DNA of 25,714 bases from Nocardioidaceae bacterium (lineage in GTDB: Bacteria; Actinomycetota; Actinomycetes; Propionibacteriales; Nocardioidaceae). The translations under genes were made by a program, and so were the position numbers. The DNA lies in the NCBI GenBank assembly GCA_025966335.1, contig JAICRS010000008.1, forward strand, positions 1-25,714. The letters run 5' to 3'. The notes under the pieces are model-generated. The model was given only the letters and a program-made list of their open reading frames with translations. It did no database searches and was not told the DNA's origin. Each line of letters starts with the position of its first letter. Position 1 is the first letter of the stretch. Below are positions 1 through 7,462 of this stretch, one piece after another.

Positions 1-858
1 GGAGCCCCCTGGACGCACGGAGAGCTGGTGGCCTACATGCCCGAGAAGGCCGCGACCGCCCGCTGTGCGGACGAGTCCGGCGCCACCATCGGCTTCGCGA
101 AGGTCCAGGTCGGCGACGAGGGCGGCCGCAGCGTGGCGGCCCTGCGTGCGGCGCGCCGGGGCCTGGCCGAGGACGACGTGCTCCGGCTGCCGGACGTCGT
201 CGGCTACCTCCCCGAGCGACACCTGGCCTTGTACTCGCCGGCGCCGGGCCGTCCGTGCAACCAGATCGACCGCGCCGCCGTACCGGAGGCGATGGCGGCA
301 CTCGGCGCGGCGCTCTCGGTGCTGCACCGCCGCCCGACCGACGGGTTCGCGCCGTTCGTCCGCCTGAAACCGGCCGGTGTCGCCGCTGCGGGACGGCTGG
401 TGCAGGCGGCCAGACCGGACCTGGCGGTGCTCACCAGGTCGCTCGTGGACGGGCTGCTGGCGGCCGCGCCGGAGCCCGGTCCCACGGTGCTGCTGCACGG
501 TGACCTGCACCCCAAGAACGTGCTGGTCCACGACGCCGGGATCAGCCTGGTCGACCTCGACCAGGCAGGCACCGGACCCGCCGCCGCGGAGCTCGGCGGC
601 ACGGTGGCCAGGCTCTGGTGTCCCCGTCCGGGCGACGAGATCGACGCGACCACTGCCAGCGCCGCGGCCGTGGCGCTGCTGGACCACTACCACCGGCCAC
701 CGGCGCACGAGGACCTGCTCTGGTACGCCGCCGCGGCACTGCTGGTCGAGCGCGCCGTTCGCGCGATCAGCCGGGTCGACGTCCCGGCGCTGGCCGACCT
801 GGAACGGGTGCTCACCACGGCCCTGGGCTGGACCGCCCGTGCGAGGAGCCGGCGATGA
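1..858 (+). CDS. APH-fold phosphotransferase (5'-partial)
   Basis: The reading frame is open to the first base of the window, so the true start lies upstream; the first in-window start candidate is a GTG at 28. The 285 visible residues belong to the aminoglycoside phosphotransferase/choline kinase-like fold. A candidate ATP-binding lysine sits in GFAKVQV (about residue 34). The catalytic loop HGDLHPKN begins at residue 166, and the metal-binding segment is VDLDQAG shortly after. Family members transfer phosphate from ATP to small hydroxylated substrates such as sugars, amino sugars or choline; the substrate here cannot be read from sequence. The stop codon overlaps the next start (ATGA at 855-858), so it is translationally coupled to a glycosyltransferase and a deacetylase. 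That context suggests a sugar kinase more than an antibiotic-resistance enzyme (inference). Confidence 0.85.
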   Translation, partial: GAPWTHGELVAYMPEKAATARCADESGATIGFAKVQVGDEGGRSVAALRAARRGLAEDDVLRLPDVVGYLPERHLALYSPAPGRPCNQIDRAAVPEAMAALGAALSVLHRRPTDGFAPFVRLKPAGVAAAGRLVQAARPDLAVLTRSLVDGLLAAAPEPGPTVLLHGDLHPKNVLVHDAGISLVDLDQAGTGPAAAELGGTVARLWCPRPGDEIDATTASAAAVALLDHYHRPPAHEDLLWYAAAALLVERAVRAISRVDVPALADLERVLTTALGWTARARSRR

Positions 859-2027
859 CGCGGCCACGCCTGCTGTTCTACTGCCAGCACTCCGTCGGCC
901 TCGGCCACCTGGTGCGCTCGATGAACCTCGCCGACGGGCTGGCCCAGGACTTCGCGGTGACCTTCCTCAACGGCGGTCCCTGGCCGGCCAACGTCCCGCA
1001 GCCGGCCGGCATCGAGGTCGTGCACCTGCCGGCCCTCGGCCTGGACGCCGACTACGCGCTGGTCAGCCGCGACGCGCGGTTCACCGTCGAGGAAGCCGTC
1101 ACCGCCCGCCGGGCGATGATCCTGGACACCCTTCGCGGGACCGCACCCGACGTGGTGCTGGTCGAGCTCTTCCCGTTCGGCCGCAAGAAGTTCGCCGGCG
1201 AGCTGATGCCGCTGCTCGAGGAGGCCCGAGAGACCAGTCCGACGCCGTTCGTCGCGTGCAGCCTGCGCGACATCCTCGTCGGCAGCCGGCGCGACCAGCA
1301 GGGGCACGACGACCGGGCCAGCCGACTGGCCAACGAGTACTTCGACGCCGTCCTGGTCCACGCCGACGCCCGCTTCGCCGGCCTCGAGGAGACCTTCCAC
1401 CCGAACATCCCGCTGCAGACCCCGGTGCACTACACGGGTTTCGTCAGGGCAGCCGCCGAGCCGCGCGGTCCGCGACTGCGTGAGCGTCGGGTCCTGGTGT
1501 CGGCCGGTGGCGGAATGGTCGGCGCGCCGCTGTTCCGCGCCGCGGTCGAGGCGCACCCGCGGCTGCTGGTCGACCACGGGCTCCGCACGACGATCGTCAC
1601 CGGACCGTTCCTGCCCGAGCCCGTAGTGGCCGAGCTGAGCCGCCGCGCGCAGGAGACGAGCGGGCTGGAGGTGGTGCGCTACCTGCCCGACCTCGCCGGC
1701 GAGATGGCGGCGTCGGCGGTGTCGGTGAGCCAGGCCGGGTACAACACCACGATGGACATCCTCGGCAGCGCGACCGCGGCCGTCGTGGTGCCGTTCGGCG
1801 AAGGGCGCGAGGACGAGCAGGCGGAGCGGGCGAGGAGGCTCGAGCGGCTCGGCGCCCTGCGGGTCCTCGACCCGGACCGGCTGTCCCCGGGCACGTTGTG
1901 TGCTGCCGTGCAGGACGCGATTGGCTGGACACCGCTCCCGGTGCCCCTCGACCTCGACGGGCGGACCCGCACCTCGCGCCTGCTGCGGACGCTGAGCCCG
2001 GTGCGTGACGTGGAGCGGACGCCGTGA
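855..2027 (+). CDS. MurG-like (GT28/GT-B type) glycosyltransferase
   Basis: The protein is 390 residues. I chose the ATG at 855 because it overlaps the preceding stop and places the N-terminal Rossmann strand LLFYCQHSVGLGH (GxGH at 15-18) at the very start; the frame is open further upstream, but that part shadows the kinase gene. The C-terminal half carries the nucleotide-sugar-binding pattern seen in MurG and related GT-B enzymes: VSQAGYNTTMD at about 291-301, followed by VVPFGEGREDEQ, equivalent to the donor-contacting region. It should transfer a sugar from an NDP-sugar to an acceptor in the cytoplasm. Donor and acceptor are unknown. It is coupled by 4-base overlaps to the upstream kinase-fold gene and the downstream deacetylase, so the three probably act on one glycan or glycoside. 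The family call is fairly sure, the specific product is not. Confidence 0.85.
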   Translation: MTRPRLLFYCQHSVGLGHLVRSMNLADGLAQDFAVTFLNGGPWPANVPQPAGIEVVHLPALGLDADYALVSRDARFTVEEAVTARRAMILDTLRGTAPDVVLVELFPFGRKKFAGELMPLLEEARETSPTPFVACSLRDILVGSRRDQQGHDDRASRLANEYFDAVLVHADARFAGLEETFHPNIPLQTPVHYTGFVRAAAEPRGPRLRERRVLVSAGGGMVGAPLFRAAVEAHPRLLVDHGLRTTIVTGPFLPEPVVAELSRRAQETSGLEVVRYLPDLAGEMAASAVSVSQAGYNTTMDILGSATAAVVVPFGEGREDEQAERARRLERLGALRVLDPDRLSPGTLCAAVQDAIGWTPLPVPLDLDGRTRTSRLLRTLSPVRDVERTP

Positions 2028-2764
2028 CCGGCTGGCTCGACCCGCTGCGGACGGTCCTGGCCGAACGCGAGGAGCCGGTCCGCTTCTTCTTCCGGGACGA
2101 CGACGCCGGGTGGCACGACGAGGCCCTCGAGGAGCTGCTCGACGTCTTCGAGCTGCACGAGGTGCCCGTCGACGTCGCCGCGATCCCCGTTGCGATGACC
2201 GCCCGGACGGCCACGTTGATCGCGGCTCGCCAGAGCTCCGGACGCAACGACATCACCGTGCACCAGCACGGCTTCGCGCACGTCAACCACGAGCCGGAGG
2301 GCCGCAAGTGCGAGTTCGGTGCCAGTCGCTCCCCGGAGCAGCAGCGCGACGACATCGCCCGCGGCCGCGACGAGCTGAGCGCGCTGCTCGGGGATCTGCC
2401 GGCCGTCTTCACGCCACCGTGGAACCGGTGTGCTCCGTGGACCGCGCAGGTCCTGCACGACCTCGGGTTCGCGGTCCTCTCGCGGGACCTGTCCGCCGGT
2501 CGGGCGGAGGTGCCCGGTCTGGTCGAGCTGCCGATCACCGTTGACTGGTTCGCCAAGCGGAAACGGATCCCGGTCGACCGGGCAGGCCGCGGACAGCTGC
2601 TGGCAGACTCCGCCGCACAGGGGACGGTCGGAGTCATGCTGCACCACGCCGTCATCTCCACGGAGGACCGGGCGGACGTGGGAGCGCTGCTGGCCCTGGT
2701 CGCCGGTGATCCTGCGGCCTCGGCCGACCACCTGGACCGGTTGGCGCTGTCCACGACGTTCTAG
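2024..2764 (+). CDS. Polysaccharide deacetylase family protein (NodB-like)
   Basis: The protein is 246 residues and starts at a GTG whose last two bases overlap the preceding stop (GTGA, 2024-2027). The carbohydrate esterase 4 motifs are visible in order: FRDDDAG at 23-29 (catalytic and metal aspartates), HQHGFAHVNHE at 80-90 (an HxxxH metal pair), TPPWN at 130-134, and LHH at 206-208 (the catalytic histidine motif). These enzymes remove N-acetyl or O-acetyl groups from sugars using a divalent metal. There is no signal peptide or membrane segment, so it is predicted to act inside the cell, on a sugar, nucleotide sugar or lipid-linked intermediate and not on finished cell-wall polymer. The stop codon lies in a CTAG shared with the convergent dehydrogenase gene. 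Confidence 0.85.
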   Translation: MTGWLDPLRTVLAEREEPVRFFFRDDDAGWHDEALEELLDVFELHEVPVDVAAIPVAMTARTATLIAARQSSGRNDITVHQHGFAHVNHEPEGRKCEFGASRSPEQQRDDIARGRDELSALLGDLPAVFTPPWNRCAPWTAQVLHDLGFAVLSRDLSAGRAEVPGLVELPITVDWFAKRKRIPVDRAGRGQLLADSAAQGTVGVMLHHAVISTEDRADVGALLALVAGDPAASADHLDRLALSTTF

Positions 2765-4038
2765 AGGCGGAAGACGTGGGGCGCGTGATGCCCCGCCGTG
2801 AGGTTCCTGGTGTCGAAGACCCGGCGGCCGTGCCGCACGATCATCTCGGGGTCGTAGGCCGAGTGGTCGGTGTGCACGACGACGAGGTCGGCGGCGGCCA
2901 GCTCCTCCGCGGTCAGCTCACCTTGCACCGCAACGGCGTTCGAGTCCTCGATCTCCAGGATCCCGACGTGGGGGTCGTGCCAGCGCACCAGTGCACCCCG
3001 GCTCTCCAGCCGACGGATCAGGATCGGTGCCGGTGACTCCCGCATGTCGCCGAGGTCGCGCTTGTAGGCGAGCCCCAGCACCAGGATCTGTGAGCCACCG
3101 ACGGACTTGTGCACGTCGTTGAGCAGGTCGGCGACCCTTGCCGCGACGTAGTTCGGCATCCGGTCGTTGATCTCGGCCGCCAGCTCCACGAAGCGGAACG
3201 GGTAGCCCAGCCGACGCACCCGCCAGGAGAGGTAGGACGGGTCGACCGGGATGCAGTGCCCGCCGACTCCGGGGCCCGGCGTGAACGGTGCGAAGCCGAA
3301 CGGTTTCGTCGACGCGGCACCGATGGACTCCCACAGGTCGATGCCCAGCTCCTCGCAGAAGATCGCCATCTCGTTCACCAGTGCGATGTTCACGTGCCGG
3401 TAGGTGTTCTCGAGCAGCTTGGCCATCTCAGCCTCGCGCGGGCCGGAGACCCGATGCACGTGGTCGATGAACGAGGAGTAGAACTCTGCCGCCGCGTCGC
3501 CGGCCGCGGTCCCGAGGCCGCCGATGACCCGGGGCGTGTTCTTGAGCGAGTAGTCGGGGTTACCGGGATCGATCCGCTCGGGGGAGAACACCAGGTGGTA
3601 GTCGTCGGGCGCACGGAGCCCGGTGGCCTCCGCGAGCCGTGGCCTCACCCGGTCCTCGGTCGTTCCGGGATACGTCGTGGACTCGAGGATCACCATGCCT
3701 CCCGGCCGGAGCGCACCACCGACGATGTCGACGGCCGCGTCGACCATCGTGAGGTCGGGCGTCTTCTCCTTCAGCGGTGTCGGCACACAGATGACGAAGG
3801 TGTCGCTGCCCCCGATGTCACCCGGGTCGTCGGTGAAGGACAGCAGGCCGCTGGCCAGGGCCTTCTCGAGATCGCGGTCCTCGACGTCCTCGACCGGGCT
3901 GCGCGCGGACCGGAGGGCATCGACGCGGGCGCGGTCCGGATCGAGGCCGACCACCCGGTGACCCGCTCCCGCGGCGGCACACGCGAGCGGCAACCCGACA
4001 TAGCCAAGGCCGAGCACACACACGTTCCTGTTGGTCAC
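2761..4038 (-). CDS. UDP-glucose/UDP-N-acetylhexosamine 6-dehydrogenase family
   Basis: With the GTG at 4038 the protein is 425 residues, the usual length for WbpA/WecC-type dehydrogenases, and opens directly on the NAD-binding strand GLGYVGLP (10-17). An in-frame ATG at 4116 would add 26 arginine-rich residues and overlap the divergent gene, so I reject it; GTGs at 4041 and 4047 are alternatives. A GGAG-type ribosome site precedes the start. Other marks are VPTPLKEK (86-92), FSPERIDPGN (151-160), and GVGGHCIPVDP (257-267) with catalytic Cys262. The enzyme oxidises C6 of a UDP-sugar twice with NAD+ to give a uronic acid. The FSPERxDPGN pattern is more like UDP-N-acetylhexosamine dehydrogenases than plain UDP-glucose enzymes, but specificity is inference. 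It converges on the deacetylase gene with a 4-base overlap. Confidence 0.9.
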   Translation of the reverse strand: MTNRNVCVLGLGYVGLPLACAAAGAGHRVVGLDPDRARVDALRSARSPVEDVEDRDLEKALASGLLSFTDDPGDIGGSDTFVICVPTPLKEKTPDLTMVDAAVDIVGGALRPGGMVILESTTYPGTTEDRVRPRLAEATGLRAPDDYHLVFSPERIDPGNPDYSLKNTPRVIGGLGTAAGDAAAEFYSSFIDHVHRVSGPREAEMAKLLENTYRHVNIALVNEMAIFCEELGIDLWESIGAASTKPFGFAPFTPGPGVGGHCIPVDPSYLSWRVRRLGYPFRFVELAAEINDRMPNYVAARVADLLNDVHKSVGGSQILVLGLAYKRDLGDMRESPAPILIRRLESRGALVRWHDPHVGILEIEDSNAVAVQGELTAEELAAADLVVVHTDHSAYDPEMIVRHGRRVFDTRNLTAGHHAPHVFRL

Positions 4039-4111
4039 CACCGCCACCCGTCTCCGAGACCGCGTGCTCCGAGTGTGGCAGAGGGCGCGCACGCCGGTGG
4101 CTGCTTCTGCG

Positions 4112-4117
4112 CACAAT
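4112..4117 (+). promoter_or_regulatory. Possible -10 element (CACAAT) for the 4116 gene
   Basis: CACAAT matches the TANNNT/TATAAT consensus at four of six positions and lies in the 77-base divergent interval. Exactly seven bases separate it from an in-frame GTG at 4125. That is the spacing of a leaderless transcript and would shift the start three codons downstream. No convincing -35 is visible. Confidence 0.3.
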
Positions 4118-5405
4118 GGGGTGCGTGTGGGTTCCGAACCTGGCCGACGCCGGCTGGATGACCGAGGCGCTGTCGCGGCATGCCGACGCGCTCGGGATCT
4201 CCGGTGAGGTCACCGCGGTGCAGCTGCTGGACGCGCGGCTCACCCACCCGCACCGGCCCGGGTCCCCGCGGTGCCGGGGGTGGGCGACCTGCACCGTCAC
4301 GGCCGGGACCGGGCCGCCGGTGCAGCTCTACGTGAAGGGTTTCTCCGACGACGACGCCGGCGACCTCGCCTGGGAGCAGGTCCGCGACGACCCCACCGGC
4401 CACCTGGCCCGGCGGCTGCCGGAGGTCGGCCTCATCGTCTGGCCGTTCCCGGCCGACCCACAGCTGGTGTCGCTCCCGACACTGGTCGACCCGCGGCTCG
4501 CAACGGACGTCCTGCCGCCGGCCGCACGCGAGGTCCTCGACCTCCGGCCGGGGGAGGAGCCGCGGGTGACGGTGGTGCGCTACCAGCCCGAGGCGAGCGC
4601 GACGCTGCGTCTCGAGGCCGACCGCGACCGCGCCGCGACCGTCTTCGCGAAGCTGCTGGCGGACGGGAGTGTCACCGAGGTCGCCGCACGGCACCAGGCG
4701 CTGTGGTGCGCGGCGGCCCGGCGAAGTGACCTCCGACTCGCCGAGCCACTGGGTGCCGACCCCGACCGCGGGGTGCTCTGGACCCGTGGCATCCCGGGCG
4801 GGCCGCTGTCGACGGGCAGCCCGGGCCGACTTCCTGCGCAGGCCGCGGCGGTGGGGGCACTGCTGGCCGCCCTGCACGCGGCTCCGCTGGACCTGAACCG
4901 GTCGGTGACCGTCGACGATGTGCTGGTCGAGGCACGCAAGAAGGCCGCCAAGCTGGCCCGCGCGCACCCGGGCGTCGCCGGCCTGGTGCACGGCCTCGTG
5001 GCCACGGCGACCGCGCGGCGGGAAGATGTTGTCGAAGAGCGAGACGTCCCCCTGCACGGCGACTTCCACGTCGACCAGCTGGTCGGCTCGCCCGACGGTC
5101 CCGTGCTGGTGGACCTCGACTCGATCATCCGTGGTGCCCCGGAGGTCGACCTCGCGGAGTTCCTGGTCGACCTGTCACTGCGCGGGCTTCCCGGGACCGT
5201 CACCGAGGATGTCGCCCGGACCCTGCTGGCGTCGTACGGCACGAGTGCGGGCGTCGACGTCGACCGGGCGCTGCTGGCGGTCTGCGCCGACGCGGAGTTC
5301 GTGAACCGGTGCTACCGCCACCTGCGCCGGCACGCGTCCGGCTGGGAGCGCGCCCTGGAGTCGGAGCTCGGCCGGCACGCGCAGCTGGCCGCTCTCATCC
5401 GGTGA
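4116..5405 (+). CDS. APH/maltokinase-like phosphotransferase
   Basis: The protein is 429 residues from the ATG at 4116, or 426 from a GTG at 4125 that sits seven bases after a possible -10. Neither has a ribosome site. The kinase lobe is recognisable from a lysine in VFAKLL (about 179) through the catalytic loop LHGDFHVDQ (313-321) and VDLDS (332-336). The asparagine usual in the HGDxxxxN loop is glutamine; HGDxHxxQ loops occur in maltokinase-type members of the superfamily. About 140 residues precede the lobe and contain no motif I recognise. It likely phosphorylates a sugar or small molecule in the cytoplasm; the substrate is unknown. It converges with the next gene, overlapping by 11 bases, and is divergent from the dehydrogenase gene. 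Confidence 0.8.
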   Translation: MGCVWVPNLADAGWMTEALSRHADALGISGEVTAVQLLDARLTHPHRPGSPRCRGWATCTVTAGTGPPVQLYVKGFSDDDAGDLAWEQVRDDPTGHLARRLPEVGLIVWPFPADPQLVSLPTLVDPRLATDVLPPAAREVLDLRPGEEPRVTVVRYQPEASATLRLEADRDRAATVFAKLLADGSVTEVAARHQALWCAAARRSDLRLAEPLGADPDRGVLWTRGIPGGPLSTGSPGRLPAQAAAVGALLAALHAAPLDLNRSVTVDDVLVEARKKAAKLARAHPGVAGLVHGLVATATARREDVVEERDVPLHGDFHVDQLVGSPDGPVLVDLDSIIRGAPEVDLAEFLVDLSLRGLPGTVTEDVARTLLASYGTSAGVDVDRALLAVCADAEFVNRCYRHLRRHASGWERALESELGRHAQLAALIR

Positions 5406-6573
5406 GCCGCTCCAGGACCGAGGTCACCTCATCGGCGGTGGCACGACCCTTGACCAGGCGCTTGCCGAGCTCCCGCAGCTCGACCAGGACGACGAACCAC
5501 TCGAAGCGCCGGCGGTCGAGCCGCTCGCCGCTGCGCCGGGCGTACGCCTCGAGGTAGGTCTGCCGTGCCAGCTCGGTCCGCTCGGCTGTCATCGCCAGCT
5601 CCCGGGCCAGCCCGACGTACATCGCGGCGACCTCGGAGAGCGGGTCGGCATAGCGGCTGTCGTCGAGGTCGATCACCGACCACCCGTCGGGATGGCACAG
5701 GACCTGGCCGGGCAGGAAGTCGCCCTGGCTGTAGAGGACCGGGTCGCCCTCGGGGGCGGTGCGGGCCAGGTCGGCGTACACCGACTCGGCGGCCCGTGAC
5801 GCCGACGGAACGAAGAGCCCGATCTGGGTGGCGGCCTGACGGGCGTCCTCCACCCAGTCGGCGGTGCCGCGGCGGGTGCCCAGACCACGGACATCGAGCT
5901 CCTGCAGCTCGCGGTGCAGGGCGCCGAGCTGCTCCATCGCCGTCGTGAGGTCGAGCCGGGCGACGGCCAGGTTCAACGGTTCGCCCGGCAGCTGCTCGAG
6001 GAAGAGGACGTGCCGCTCGGCATCCACCCGCAGCAGGCGCGGCAGCGTGAGCGTGGTGGAGGGGCTCCTGCCGGCGGCCTCCTGCACGGCGGCGAAGGCC
6101 CTCGCGGCCCGGTCGAGACCACCGGGCCGCTTGATCTTGGCGATCGCGGCGGGAGGCAGTCCGTCTCCGTCGTGCACCCGGCAGGTCAGCCGGCGCAGGG
6201 GGATGTAGCGCAGGACCTCGATCCTGGCCCCGTCCCCGGCGGAGCGCAGCGGACCGCTCGCGTCGGCGAGCCACGGCAGTGCGGGCTCCGCGGGGAACAC
6301 GTAGGTCTGCGGGTCCGGCGCCTTCGCGTCGCAGTAGAGGGTCCGTGCGCCGAAGCCGACCGGCGAGCGCGGGTCCGGGCGCTGCATGGACCAGTAGAAC
6401 CGGCGCAGCTCGACGTCGCCGGCGGGCCGGAGGGCGGTGCGCAGCTCGGTGTGGACCGTGGTGGCGCGACCGGCGTGGTGCTCGATCTCGGCCCGCACCG
6501 CGGGCTGCAGCCGGTCGAGCAGCGGGAGCACCGGGGAGTCCGGCTCGACGGCCGGGAAGAACCCGCGCGGCAT
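5395..6573 (-). CDS. APH-fold protein with an altered catalytic loop
   Basis: From the ATG at 6573 (a GTG at 6576 is equally possible) the protein is 392 residues. It begins 10 bases after the crotonase stop, so it is the third gene of the LCP-crotonase operon. The frame is open upstream, but that part overlaps the crotonase. The fold is visible from AIAKIKRP (lysine about 146), FLEQLPGEPL (191-200), the loop YSQGDFLPGQ (281-290) and IDLDDSRYADP (301-311). The conserved histidine of HGD is replaced by glutamine and the metal-binding asparagine by glutamine, while both aspartates remain. It may be an unusual kinase or a non-catalytic paralogue; the sequence cannot decide. It overlaps the convergent kinase-fold gene by 11 bases. 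Confidence 0.8.
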   Translation of the reverse strand: MPRGFFPAVEPDSPVLPLLDRLQPAVRAEIEHHAGRATTVHTELRTALRPAGDVELRRFYWSMQRPDPRSPVGFGARTLYCDAKAPDPQTYVFPAEPALPWLADASGPLRSAGDGARIEVLRYIPLRRLTCRVHDGDGLPPAAIAKIKRPGGLDRAARAFAAVQEAAGRSPSTTLTLPRLLRVDAERHVLFLEQLPGEPLNLAVARLDLTTAMEQLGALHRELQELDVRGLGTRRGTADWVEDARQAATQIGLFVPSASRAAESVYADLARTAPEGDPVLYSQGDFLPGQVLCHPDGWSVIDLDDSRYADPLSEVAAMYVGLARELAMTAERTELARQTYLEAYARRSGERLDRRRFEWFVVLVELRELGKRLVKGRATADEVTSVLERLTG

Positions 6574-6583
6574 CACCGGGCGC

Positions 6584-7462
6584 TCAGTCCTCCCACGGGT
6601 AGAACGGCGGCATCTGCGTGGTGCTGCCGGTGAACTCCGGGTCGCGCTTGTCGAGGAAGGCACGGACGCCCTCCTTGCCGTCACCGGTGCTGGTGTAGAA
6701 CATCGCCAGCGAGTCCACCCGGTGCGCCTCGAGCGGGTGCGGCTGCGCGCTGTTGCGCCACATCATCTGCCGGGCGAGCGCGGTGGCCACGGGGGAGCGG
6801 TTGGCGGTGAACCGGCGCGCCAGGTCGTACGCCGCGCCGAGCAGCTCGTCCTCGGGATGGACCGACCGGACCAGGCCGCCCTCACAGGCCTCGGCGGCGG
6901 TGAGGATCTCCGCGGAGTACACCCACTCCAGGGCGCGGCTGATCCCGACGATGCGGGGCAGGAACCAGGAGGAGCACGCCTCGGGCACGATGCCGAGGCG
7001 GCCGAACACGAACCCGATCCGTGCTTTCTCCGAAGCCAGCCGGATGTCCATCGGCAGCGTCATCGTCGCGCCGATCCCGACCGCGGCCCCGTTGATGGCA
7101 CCGATCACCGGCTTCGGGCAGCGATAGATCGCCAGCGCCACCCGACCGCCGGTGTCGCGCACCCCGTCGTGGATCGCCGGGTCGTCGAGGCGGTCCTGCA
7201 TGTCCCGGAGCGTGGGCTGCTGCGCCTCGTCGAGCCCGAAGACGTTGCCGCCGACCGAGAGGTCCATGCCGGCGCAGAAAGCTCGCCCCCGGCCGGTCAC
7301 CACGACCGCCGCCACGTCGTCGTCGGCCCCTGCGCGGTCAAAGGCGGCGACGAGCTCGTCGGCCATCGTCACGGTGAACGCGTTCAGCTGGTCCGGCCGG
7401 TCCAGGGTCAGGGTGAGGATGCGGTCGCGGACCGCGTAGTCGAGGGTCTCGTAGCCGGTCAC
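6584..7462 (-). CDS. Crotonase / enoyl-CoA hydratase family protein
   Basis: The protein is 292 residues. The GTG at 7462 overlaps the stop of the upstream LCP gene (GTGA), which sets the start; the frame is open further upstream but only as a shadow. Crotonase marks are DRPDQLNAF (21-29), the first oxyanion-hole segment GRAFCAGMDL (59-68), and GAINGAAVGIG (121-131) followed by the second. In the catalytic pair the glutamate of VPEA (Glu161) is present. The position that is Glu144 in rat enoyl-CoA hydratase is threonine (Thr133 by alignment of the NGxAxGxG segment). Members with one glutamate can be isomerases or other CoA-thioester enzymes, so hydratase activity should not be assumed. Its place between an LCP ligase and an APH-fold gene is unusual for fatty-acid catabolism and may only reflect co-transcription. 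Confidence 0.88.
   Translation of the reverse strand: MTGYETLDYAVRDRILTLTLDRPDQLNAFTVTMADELVAAFDRAGADDDVAAVVVTGRGRAFCAGMDLSVGGNVFGLDEAQQPTLRDMQDRLDDPAIHDGVRDTGGRVALAIYRCPKPVIGAINGAAVGIGATMTLPMDIRLASEKARIGFVFGRLGIVPEACSSWFLPRIVGISRALEWVYSAEILTAAEACEGGLVRSVHPEDELLGAAYDLARRFTANRSPVATALARQMMWRNSAQPHPLEAHRVDSLAMFYTSTGDGKEGVRAFLDKRDPEFTGSTTQMPPFYPWED

Noticed and set aside
1..858. Antibiotic-resistance aminoglycoside kinase
   Set aside because: Only the general fold motifs are shared. The operon with a glycosyltransferase and deacetylase points to sugar metabolism.
4039..4116. Longer N-terminus of the UDP-sugar dehydrogenase from an ATG at 4116
   Set aside because: The added residues are arginine-rich and precede the Rossmann strand that normally opens the family; the region also holds the divergent start.
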